Of a stretch of DNA of 64,000 nt, positions 55,831 to 64,000 are shown in pieces. The stretch covers positions 73,005,345 to 73,069,344 of the forward strand of contig NC_087062.1 in NCBI RefSeq assembly GCF_963678635.1. The letters run 5' to 3'. How positions within the stretch are numbered: position 1 is the first letter of the stretch; each line of letters opens with the position of its first letter. Position numbers and translations under genes: made by a program. The DNA is from Symsagittifera roscoffensis. Its lineage: Eukaryota; Xenacoelomorpha; Acoela; Convolutidae. The notes beneath the pieces are model-generated. The model worked only from the letters and a program-made list of their open reading frames with translations. It did no database searches and had not been told where the DNA came from.

Positions 55831-58060
55831 GAAAGAACTTGAGAATAAATGGAAGATGTCCCAATTTTTTGATAAAAAGTGTTGAACAGCCTCAAAAATG
55901 ATTAAAAGTAAACAAAAACAGCAAGTTTCTTAACCAATTGTTTTGAACGTGAAAAAATTCAGAATGGATATCATCCTATTTGGTCAAGCGAAAATCGAGG
56001 CCCTGTAATCTAACCCTGCAACTTTAAAACTTCTACATATAAACCAATCAGAATCAAATATTTCTTCACAGGTAATGTTTGTGGTAGTAACCAATCAAAA
56101 TGAATTATTCACAGATTTTAAAACATTTTAAGATCAGAACACAACTTCCCAATTGATCCGTTTTTTGATGAAATTTTCCATCATAACTAACATATAAACT
56201 TGACAACAAAATGAGATAATTGAGATTTCTTGTCTGGTTTAAATTATTTAAACCTAGCTTTTGCATTTGTATCAAACTCAAAACAGTAATCAAAATGATG
56301 TTCCTTATCTTCAGTTTCTGTTTCATAGGATCTTCTATTGTTTTGTTTTTTACTAATTGACCACTCAATCTGAGTTAATTCTTCTAAATCAAATTCTTGT
56401 TAATATTTTTGGCAGTACTCTACTTTTTTGAAATCTTCCCTCCTTCTTTTTAAACTATTGAACTTTCTGTGTTTCTATACAAGTTAAAACTAATACATTC
56501 TCTATCAACGTTTTCTTTCCGCCATTCTTGTAGTTTTCTGTAAGAGTTCAAGCTTAAAATCTGAACAATGTTCATATCAGACATTGAAAACGCTTTTGAT
56601 AGAAACATAATTCTTACTCAAATTAACAAGAAACTTGAAAAACTCGAATTGTTGTATCATTTTCAATTTATTTGATAATCAGGATAAAAAGTTTGCCTAT
56701 CTAGAGTCAAATTGTTAGGAAACTCATAAAGCCATTCAAAATAAGGCAAACAAAATGAAACAACTAATGAAATACAGAAGTTCATAAATAATTGGTAAGA
56801 TTTTCAACTACATTATTGTTTGTAATTTTGTTCAAATAAGACAAAAATTATTTAAATTTATATAAAAACAGTATTTAAATAAGTTTTTGTGTCATTTGTT
56901 AAGCGAAACTGGAGAATCAACTGATAATTGCTTAGTGTCTTATATCAATTCAAAATAAATTGTATGTGTTGTCCGTTTCTGACTTTTTCTCAGATATTAT
57001 AGGTCTAAATGTTTATTTCAGTGAGAAAAAAATGTTTTCAACCAATAACTTTTCAATAAACAAACATACAGAACATCAAAAAGCATCTCTGAGGTTTACA
57101 ATCATCAACAAACCAAGTCTCTACTCTAACAATTGGGAACCGTTCTTTGAAATTATTCAAATTATAGCTGACATAGGAAACTTGTTTCATTGTTTCTTTC
57201 TCTTTTGGAGTGAAGAGTCGAATCTGAAATCAGGGAGGTTTTGTTCACGTTGTACTTCTTGATCATGACACAAACTTTTCTTCTATTGTAAGTTGCTATG
57301 TCATACACTTTGTAGCAGTTGGTAAGCTCCTGATCCGTAGTTGACTCCTTGTCAGAAGTGAGTTCCAATTTAAGAACGACTCCAAGGTTTTCAGCATTGA
57401 CTATAACAAAATTTGTTTTTGTCGAGATTGCTTCTCCTTCTTTCTCAGCAAGATAGACTTGTTAGGAATTTTCTATCTGTCCTAAATCATTAACTTTTAA
57501 TAGTTAAAAGCAGGGTTCACAATAAATTTTCCCCTTGTAGGATTTTTGGAACCAATTAAATCTCCCAGTTCTTGTTTGGTTTTTGAGAATTCAATACATT
57601 TGGGACTAGTGTTTTTTCTTGAGTAAATTTTTGAGAAGTAATCTGATCAGATGAAGAGAAATAAGAAAAAAGATTTTGAGATTAAATGCAAACGAAGTAA
57701 ATTGTATGACTCATGTATTTTCCATATATGGAAGTAGTACCAACTATGGAATGTTTCGTATAAAACTTCCATATATCGAAATCGCGTAGGCGTTGTTTCT
57801 TTTATTAAACCCACAATTCTTATAACAAATCATTGTTTCAGATGGCTGCTGCTATGTGTAAAGCTCTTCCCAGCTTTTATTCGGATGATTGTAAAAAAGT
57901 CGCTATTTATTTCCGTTTCCAGTGATTTTCACGAAAAAGATATGGTAAACACGATTATTGTGTCTACACGCACAACTCTTTATGTTCTTTGGAGAATTTT
58001 AATTTCCATTCGGTTTTAAATTTCAATGGTTTTGTAGAATAAGTCTTCATATTGAAATGA
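55771..58060. repeat. R6, most diverged member of the R family
   Basis: Recognised by the same order of landmarks: zinc finger at its left, AACCAATCA motifs (56,041 and 56,090), CACTCAATCTGAGT (56,365), the conserved minus-strand exon (57,070-57,458), and a single copy of the GATGGCTGCTGCTATGTGT segment (57,841). Nucleotide identity is patchy. It may be the closest thing here to the ancestral gene arrangement. Confidence 0.6.
57070..57458 (-). pseudogene. conserved minus-strand exon, best-preserved copy (R6)
   Basis: About 130 codons are open on the minus strand with one indel. The first part reads VYLAEKEGEAISTKTNFVIV, then NAENLGVVLKLELTSDKEST and YKVYDIATYNRRKVCVMIKK. After the indel near 57,230 it continues KETMKQVSYVSYNLNNF and VRVETWFVDDCKPQR. 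R1-R5 keep the same residues at YDIA, VC..IKKY, YV and DF. Conservation over six copies at protein level argues that this was a real exon. I do not recognise the family. The borders are uncertain because a stop lies just upstream (57,462). Confidence 0.5.
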
Positions 58061-58930
58061 ATCTATTTTAATTCTTCTTAGAAAAAAATGAAGAAAGGAA
58101 AACTATTCGTAATAATCACAACCTTGATTGACTATCTTCATTTAGATTTTTAAAAAATTAAATACATAAAAACGACAAACTTTTTCATCATTCTCATCAC
58201 CTCTATGCGGGGAATTCTGATGGGTTAAATATTTAATGGATGTTTCTAGAATTTAAAAGACTTAGAAAATTCTAAAAAGTTATATGTCTGTAGGAATTAT
58301 TGTGCTGGTTGTAACACTTAGAAGTTTTAGAAGCTAATGCGCATTGACGTTGTTTTCTTTAGTTGAAGCAGGCTGTAATTTTCACTGTTCTTTAAATATT
58401 TAAGTGTAATGACGTTGTTTTGTCTGTTGGATTCACTTTTCTATTACCTCACCTTCTTAGCTCTGTCGAAATTTATGTCAGACTCTCGGATCAGCTTTTT
58501 CAAATGATTTTTCTATTGTTAATTGATTGATTGTTATAACAACCTGGTTTCTGTATTCCAGCTTAAACAATTTCTAGCAAAAAATTGTAGTTTTTAACAC
58601 GTGTGCAAATACCTTCTCAAAATTTTTTGCAAGATGTAGAATTTGAGTTGATTTTCTTGACAAGTATGCAAAATATCATTAATGCGATAAATGATTTAAA
58701 TTTTTTCAAATGAAATGTTTTAATATGAACGTAAAATTTAAAAACGTTTTTAGTTTATCACACGTGTGCAAAAACTTCTAAGATAATTTTGGGTAAATTG
58801 CACATTTTTTTCTTGATTTTTGCAAAAATTTTTATATTGCTGATTTGGACCGGTTTTCTCTATGTTCATAAAATGTTTTGAAAAACTGCAAGCACAAAAA
58901 ATTGACACCTCAAGAAAAACTAAAATTTGT
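58061..58930. other. AT-rich sequence without recognisable genes
   Basis: No coding frame, repeat array or RNA gene seen. CACACGTGTG-like motifs occur twice (AACACGTGTGCAAA at 58,597, TCACACGTGTGCAAAAA at 58,757). Confidence 0.5.
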
Positions 58931-61215
58931 TTGACAGGATGCTAAAAGCGTTTGATTTTTTTTGATAAAATGCAAAATGTTTTTCAATTTTTTTGACAAA
59001 ATGCAAAAAGTGTTTCATTTTTTTCGACAAAGTGCAAAAAGTGGTTCTCTTTTGTGACAAAAAGCGAAAAGTGTTTCACATCTTTCGACAAAACGCGAAA
59101 AGTGTTTCATTTTTTTGGCAAGATGCGATAAGTGTTTTTTTTATGTGACAAGATGCGAAAATTGTTTCAATTTTTTTGATAAAATGCGGAAATTGTTTCA
59201 TTTTTTTGACAAGATGCAAAAGTGTTTCACTGTTTTTGACAGGATGCGAAAAAAGTGTTTCGATTTTTTCGATAACATGCAAAAAGTGTTTCAATTTCTT
59301 TGACAAGATGCGAAAAGTGTTTCACATTTTTCGAAAAAATGCGAAAAGTGTTTCTTTGGCAAGATGCGAAAAATGTTTCAATTTTTATGACAAGATGCGA
59401 AAAATGTTTCATTAATTTTGACAAGATGCAAAAAGTGGTTCACAGTTTTTGACATGATGCGGAAAGTATTTCAATTTTTTCAATAAAATGCGAAAAAAGT
59501 TTCAATTTCTTTGACAAGAGGCAAAAAGTGTTTCACTTTTTCGGCAAAATGTTTCACTTTTTCCCACAAAATGAAAAAAGTGTTTCAAAATTTTTGACAA
59601 GATGCAGAAATGTTTCAATTTTTTTGACAAAAAGCAAAAAATGTTTCACTTTTTTCGACAAAATGCGAAAGGTGTTTCATTTTTTCGGCAAAATGCGATA
59701 AGTGTTTCATTATTTTTGACAAGATGCGAAAAATGTTTCATTTTTTTTTTCAACAGAAAGCGAAAAACATTTCTTTATTCTCGACCAAAAGCGAAATTTT
59801 TTAGAAGAAATGCCAAAAAAGTTTCAGTTTTTTTGACAAGATCTGAAAAGTGTTCCACTTTTCTATCGACAAATTGCAAAAATCTTTTCAATTTTTTTGA
59901 CAAGATGCGATGAGTGTTTCAATTTTTTTGACAAGATGCAAAAAAGGTTTCACTGTTTTTGACATGATGCGATGAGTGTTTCAATTTCTTTGACAAGAGG
60001 CAAAAAGTGTTTCACTTTTTCGGCAAAATGTTTCACTTTTTCCCACAAAATGAAAAAGTGTTTCAAAATTTTTGACAAGATGCAGAAATGTTTCAATTTT
60101 TTTGACAAAAAGCAAAAAATGTTTCACTTTTTTCGACAAAATGCGAAAGGTGTTTCATTTTTTCGGCAAAATGCGATAAGTGTTTCATTATTTTTGACAA
60201 GATGCGAAAAATGTTTCATTTTTTTTTCGACAGAAAGCGAAAAACATTTCTTTATTCTCGACCAAAAGCGAAATTTTTTAGAAGAAATGCCAAAAAAGTT
60301 TCAGTTTTTTTGACAAGATCCGAAAAGTGTTCCACTTTTCTATTGACAAATTGCAAAAATCTTTTCAATTTTTTTGACAAGATGCGATGAGTGTTTCAAT
60401 TTTTTTGACAAGATGCAAAAAAGGTTTCACTGTTTTTGACATGATGCGATGAGTGTTTCAATTTTTTTGACAAGATGCAAAAAAGGTTTCACTGTTTTTG
60501 ACATGATGCGATGAGTGTTTCAATTTCTTTGACAAGAGGCAAAAAGTGTTTCACTTTTTCGGCAAAATGTTTCACTTTTTCCCACAAAATGAAAAAGTGT
60601 TTCAAAATTTTTGACAAGATGCAGAAATGTTTCAATTTTTTTGACAAAAAGCAAAAAATGTTTCACTTTTTTCGACAAAATGCGAAAGGTGTTTCATTTT
60701 TTCGGCAAAATGCGATAAGTGTTTCATTATTTTTGACAAGATGCGAAAAATGTTTCATTTTTTTTTCGACAGAAAGCGAAAAACATTTCTTTATTCACGA
60801 CCAAAAGGGAAAATTTTTAGAAGAAATGCCAAAAAAGTTTCAGTTTTTTTGACAAGATCCGAAAAGTGTTCCACTTTTCTATCGACAAATTGCAAAAATC
60901 TTTTCAATTTTTTTGACAAGATGCGATGAGTGTTTCAATTTTTTTGACAAGATGCAAAAAAGGTTTCACTGTTTTTGACATGATGCGAAAAAATTCCAGT
61001 TTTTTTGACATTATGCGAAAAAGATTTCATTTTTTTGACAAGAATCGAAAAGAGTCTCATTTTTTTGACAAGGTGCAAAAACTGTTTCATTTTTTCGAGA
61101 AAAAGGGAAAAATGTTTCAATTTTTTTGGCAAAATGCAAAAAGTGTTTCAATTTTTTTCTACAAAATGCGAAAAGTGCTTCAAATTTTTCGACAATATGA
61201 GACAAGGCTGCAAAA
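58931..61215. repeat. minisatellite, ~30-bp unit, with higher-order repeats
   Basis: Unit about 30 bases, consensus TTTTTTTGACAAGATGCGAA followed by AAGTGTTTCA, repeated some 75 times with variation. A block from GACAAGAGGCAAAAAGTG to GACATGATGCGATGAGTG is repeated three times (starts near 59,514, 59,992 and 60,531), so higher-order steps are about 478 and 539 bases; the 61-base difference is two extra basic units. The unit is a multiple of three, giving artificial frames that read FFDKMRKVFQ-like decapeptides on the plus strand. Frame changes between units argue against translation. Confidence 0.9.
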
Positions 61216-61432
61216 AAAACAACAGAACTTTTTAATTTTGTGCAAGTTTTCTAATGTTTTTTTTCTAACTTGTTTGCTGATTTGGAGCGCTAAACAAAGT
61301 TCTATTCTAATTGTTTTTCAATGGTTTACCCTGAACTTCTCATCGTTTTTTCACAACTAAAGTGAAATTGAAAAAATTAATTAATCACAAAGAACGAAAT
61401 AATTATCAAGCATCAATTATTCACAGAAACAT

Positions 61433-61577
61433 TCAATCAAAAAGTTGTCGAGCAGCTGAGTTCTCAAAATTTTCTAAGTTATCAATGGAGCGCAAAGCTG
61501 GTCTTGCCTCCATCGTCCGGGGTTGTCTTGGTGGTTCGCTGACTGGAGTTCTTGGCTCAGAGCGCACCTCATCCTTT
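61433..61577 (-). other. possible frame-shifted C-terminal extension of the 61.9-kb gene
   Basis: Beyond the stop of the gene at 61,578-61,931, the +1 frame stays open to a TGA at 61,433 with a protein-like Pro/Arg/Glu-rich sequence (NPITIEKDEVRSEPRTPVSE, then PPRQPRTMEARPALRS). The two frames overlap at a T6 run (TATTTTTTGGG, about 61,614-61,624). Either a one-base indel truncated the gene or the overlap is fortuitous. Confidence 0.4.
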
Positions 61578-61931
61578 TCAATGGTAATTGGGTTCCCCGT
61601 AGATCCCTCTTCCCAAAAAATAGAGTGAACCGTTGACTGGCTGAGCCACAAATCTAGTGTCAAGAGTGTCGGGGTAGTGCATTCCCACATGCTCAGCCAC
61701 TTCCTTCATGATTTGCATTTCTCCAAGTTGGTTCTCTGTCATGGGTCCTTGCGATAAATGATGTACCTTGAAGTATCTTTGCATCACTTCCACCATGTGC
61801 GAGACTTGAATTGGGATGTCCAATCGTGCCAGAAAAAGTACAAAGACAATTTCTCGCACTTGCATTTGTACTAGATAAGGCGAAAATTCTACTGAGTGTA
61901 TGAGGTTGCTGTTTTTCACTGAGAAGGTCAT
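61578..61931 (-). CDS. hypothetical protein, 117 residues, apparently intact
   Basis: Minus-strand frame from ATG (61,931-61,929, MTFSVKNSNLIHSVEFSPYL) to TGA at 61,578, free of stops in a region where nearly all other frames are broken. The protein is soluble-looking, with amphipathic helices (VQMQVREIVFVLFLARLDIP, HMVEVMQRYFKVHHLSQG, ENQLGEMQIMKEVAEHVGMH) and a C-terminal LYFLGRGIYGEPNYH. No signal peptide or membrane segment. The ATG is preferred over the in-frame TTG three codons earlier because this is a eukaryotic context. Upstream lie two similar TTAAATA-containing segments and a CCAAT cluster. The neighbour is the zinc-finger gene remnant on the opposite strand, 1.4 kb away. I do not recognise the family. 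It may belong to the same mobile element as that gene. Confidence 0.6.
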   Translation of the reverse strand: MTFSVKNSNLIHSVEFSPYLVQMQVREIVFVLFLARLDIPIQVSHMVEVMQRYFKVHHLSQGPMTENQLGEMQIMKEVAEHVGMHYPDTLDTRFVAQPVNGSLYFLGRGIYGEPNYH

Positions 61932-61977
61932 TTTGAGCAATAAATTGAGTAAAAGACATTGAGTAAAACAAGAAAGA

Positions 61978-62090
61978 AGTGAGAGAAGGGTAACTGACTG
62001 TATTTAAGTTGAAACTAAATGATTTAGTGCTGAGAGAGGAGATAGTTGACGGTATTTTAAATGAAAATGAAATGATTTTTAGTTAGGAAT
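61978..62090 (-). promoter_or_regulatory. duplicated putative promoter segment
   Basis: Two ~56-base tandem copies (61,978-62,033 and 62,034-62,090) share the order AGAGAAGGGTAACTGACTGTATTTAAG / AGAGGAGATAGTTGACGGTATTTTAAA, then AATGATTT. On the minus strand each gives a TTAAATA or TTAAAATA box followed by an ACxGTCA element, 50-110 bases upstream of the start codon. Confidence 0.35.
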
Positions 62091-62119
62091 GAGAAGTATT
62101 TTCAATTCAAATGTGTGGG

Positions 62120-62300
62120 CTTAACCAATCACAATTGATTTTTTTTATTGGAATTGTAATCGTGTCCAATCAAATTTCAATTTTATTTTTTGAATCTCCT
62201 ACATAAAAGTCGTGTCCAATCGCAAACAAAAAAAATTTCGGTGTTTTTTACACCTCATCGGTTCCAATCACAACAAAAATCATTCATAGTTGTCGTAACC
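62120..62300. promoter_or_regulatory. cluster of five CCAAT boxes
   Basis: CCAATC occurs at about 62,124, 62,164, 62,214, 62,261 and 62,296, spaced 35-50 bases apart. CCAAT is the NF-Y binding core. The cluster lies in the gap between the minus-strand gene and the plus-strand zinc-finger remnant. The R units carry AACCAATCA repeats upstream of their zinc-finger exon too (13,066 and 13,191; 56,041 and 56,090). Confidence 0.35.
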
Positions 62301-63339
62301 AATCAGTGGAGCCTTTTAGGACTTAATGTTTTCAAATAAGTTGAAATATACAAAAAAGCAATTGTGAAAAGAAATGACCAAAAAGTTGTTTGCTGTTAAA
62401 ATAAGAAATAATGCGTATATAAAAAACGAAAGAAAAAAATCAGAGCAACTAATGAGAATTGGCTGATTTTTGAGTACATCGACAAGCTCTTTGACTTTGA
62501 TGTAAATTTGAGAGGATAGCTCAAAGTTGATTAACTTTTCCAAACAAAAAATCTGGAAAACTGATTTCAATTCTGATCAGGCTGAATTTTGAGTTTTGAA
62601 AATCGTTAAAGAATTGAAGGAATAAAGAACTTTGCTCGGGAGTTTTTACAAGTTTGGGAATCGTGTAAAAAACAAAAAGATTCTTTGATGTATTATCAAG
62701 TGATTTTTTGATCAGTTTCAAAATTCCTTGTGCGGTTTATTTCAGCCGTAAGTTTAAAGCTTTGATGCTCAATACTTGGTTCGAAAGTGAAATCTTTGAT
62801 TGAGTAAATTTCTCTAAAGAGACCTTTACTTAGTCAGATAACTCTTTTTTGTACAAAAAAAACGACTAAGTAGTCATGAAAAAAGTAAGAGTCAACATCC
62901 ATTTCATCAATGAGAAAATCAACTGGATTTTTTTCTTTTTACTTGTAAAATAACTCGAAGAAACTCATATGTTGTTGATAGACAGTTTTCAAATGATTAT
63001 TAAGGTTTCCAAACAGTTCACTTCTAGCAAATGCTGAACTTTGATTGATTGATTGATTTCCAACAAACAGTGTTACTTAAAGAACACTCAATTCTGATGG
63101 TTAATTTTCCCCAACCAACAATAAAAAAACTCAATTCATTCTGATTTTCTTTTACGTTAAAAGCCATATTTTTATCCTTTGTATGACTACTTGAAGTTGT
63201 TTTCAATAATTTTGATCAATTCAAAGTAAAGATAAAAAGTCTAATAATTTTTTGGTGACCTTTAAAATTGTAGGTACTTTTACTTAATTTTTGGTACATG
63301 CTAAATCTCCCACTTTTTTTCAAATGCCTTCATTCAGCA
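62301..63339. other. AT-rich intergenic sequence
   Basis: No supported gene. Several short frames exist on the minus strand, but none has protein-like composition. CATTCAG at 63,331-63,337 could be a splice acceptor for the next feature. Confidence 0.5.
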
Positions 63340-64000
63340 AGAGTTAAAAAGTAAAATGCGAGGACTGTGACAAAGTTACAGGAGGTCCGATGCGGCTCGA
63401 CATCACAAAAGTTGTGTGCGACGAATTATTCTTTGTCCGGAATGTAATTTTTGTACTTACAACCAGCAATAAATGAACTATCACGCGGCCAAGAAGCATG
63501 CTCCATCAAGTTCCAAGCAATCAACTGTTACTCATCTTGATAAAGGAATTTCTGAGTTACTACTCTCTCCAACAACATCGGAGAAAAGAACACGAGGAAC
63601 CCAACAACATCGGAGAAAAGAGCGAAATATTGGAAACCAAGCGATACCGTGGCAGACATGAACAAGATTTTGGAGGAGGGAGGAGAAGGTGGCGAGCAAA
63701 ATCAAAGGGGAGTTGAGTGCTTGTCAGCACATCCTAGTGGATACTGAGATGAAAACGGGAGATGTAAAGTATTCATTTTTTAAATGTCAAATTTGGATAC
63801 AAAATTATCAACGAGAAGCTTGAAGAAGTACTCAACAAGCAAGACTTCGCTACAAAAATCACTATTGCTCTTATTTTTGTTCTTCATGATATCGCAATCG
63901 GAGAATATCTGTATTATCATGCATACGAAAACACTACTTTGTTCGAGAAGTCACTTTTACTGTGTACAAAAGCGGTTTCCAGGGAAAAGTCGAAAATTTT
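63340..64000 (+). pseudogene. C2H2 zinc-finger / Polinton-type polymerase N-terminal remnant, partial
   Basis: Plus-strand coding remnant running off the window. Finger 1 has KCEDCDKV (63,351-63,377), then after a shift ARHHKSC. Finger 2 reads RRIILCPECNFCTYNQQ, TAA (63,470-63,472), then MNYHAAKKHAP. Finger 3, after another shift, has FLSYYSLQQHRRKEHEEP. Two more shifts follow before an unbroken 71-codon run (63,787-64,000) with KIINEKLEEVLNKQDFATKI, GEYLYYHAYENTTLFEKSLL and CTKAV. The layout of fingers followed by this helical region resembles the N-terminus of nematode proteins that carry a family-B (Polinton/Maverick-type) DNA polymerase. That link is from memory and the polymerase domain itself would lie outside the window. 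One stop and about four frameshifts make it a pseudogene unless introns explain some of them. Confidence 0.55.

Noticed and set aside
59076-61235. Long open frames on both strands rich in FFDKM and KCFNF-type peptides
   Set aside because: They are by-products of a 30-bp repeat unit divisible by three. Frames switch between neighbouring units and the unit varies by indels.
1-64000. tRNA, rRNA, CRISPR or bacterial operon
   Set aside because: None seen. Composition, splice-like signals and repeat families are eukaryotic.

Overview
This window looks like a repeat-dense, largely gene-poor stretch of a nematode genome, most likely Caenorhabditis-like. The background is very AT-rich with short TTTCAG-type acceptor sites, and the coding remnants resemble protein families that I associate with Caenorhabditis repeats. 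That assignment is from memory and was not searched. No bacterial operon, rRNA, tRNA or CRISPR array is visible.

The first 48.6 kb is an alternating array. Five decayed copies (A-E) of one GC-richer Ty3/gypsy-like element alternate with AT-rich units (R0-R5) of another family. Element pieces, in reading order, are: an acidic pre-integrase region, an integrase (zinc-binding domain, D,D35E core, GPF/Y tail), an acidic linker, a macro-domain-like module, a ~0.45 kb spacer with 25-bp repeats, ORF1 (heptad coiled coil plus an SGNH/GDSL-esterase-like domain), ORF2 (function unrecognised) and a 3' tail. Copy A (1-12,423) runs from integrase to tail. B (16,233-18,957) and C (19,613-21,796) hold only the integrase part. 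D (24,133-37,112) is the longest. E (38,669-42,097) is only the end of ORF2 plus tail. No protease, reverse transcriptase or RNase H is visible. All copies carry stops and frameshifts, many of them shared, so the array grew by copying already dead elements.

The R units (R0 12,424; R1 12,887; R2 21,797; R3 37,113; R4 42,098; R5 46,056; diverged R6 about 55,690-58,060) carry two decayed minus-strand coding stretches: a C2H2-type zinc-finger segment and an unrecognised exon that is best kept at 57,070-57,458. The same zinc-finger family reappears on the plus strand at the right edge (63,340-64,000). There it is followed by an open stretch resembling the N-terminal part of nematode Polinton/Maverick-type DNA polymerase proteins, so the R family may descend from such an element.

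From 48.6 to 64 kb there are no retroelement copies. This part holds a ~194-bp foldback element, small palindromic repeats, a triplicated ~0.6 kb unit with zinc-finger remnants, the diverged R6, a 2.3-kb minisatellite with higher-order structure, one small minus-strand gene that looks intact (61,578-61,931), and the right-edge zinc-finger gene remnant.
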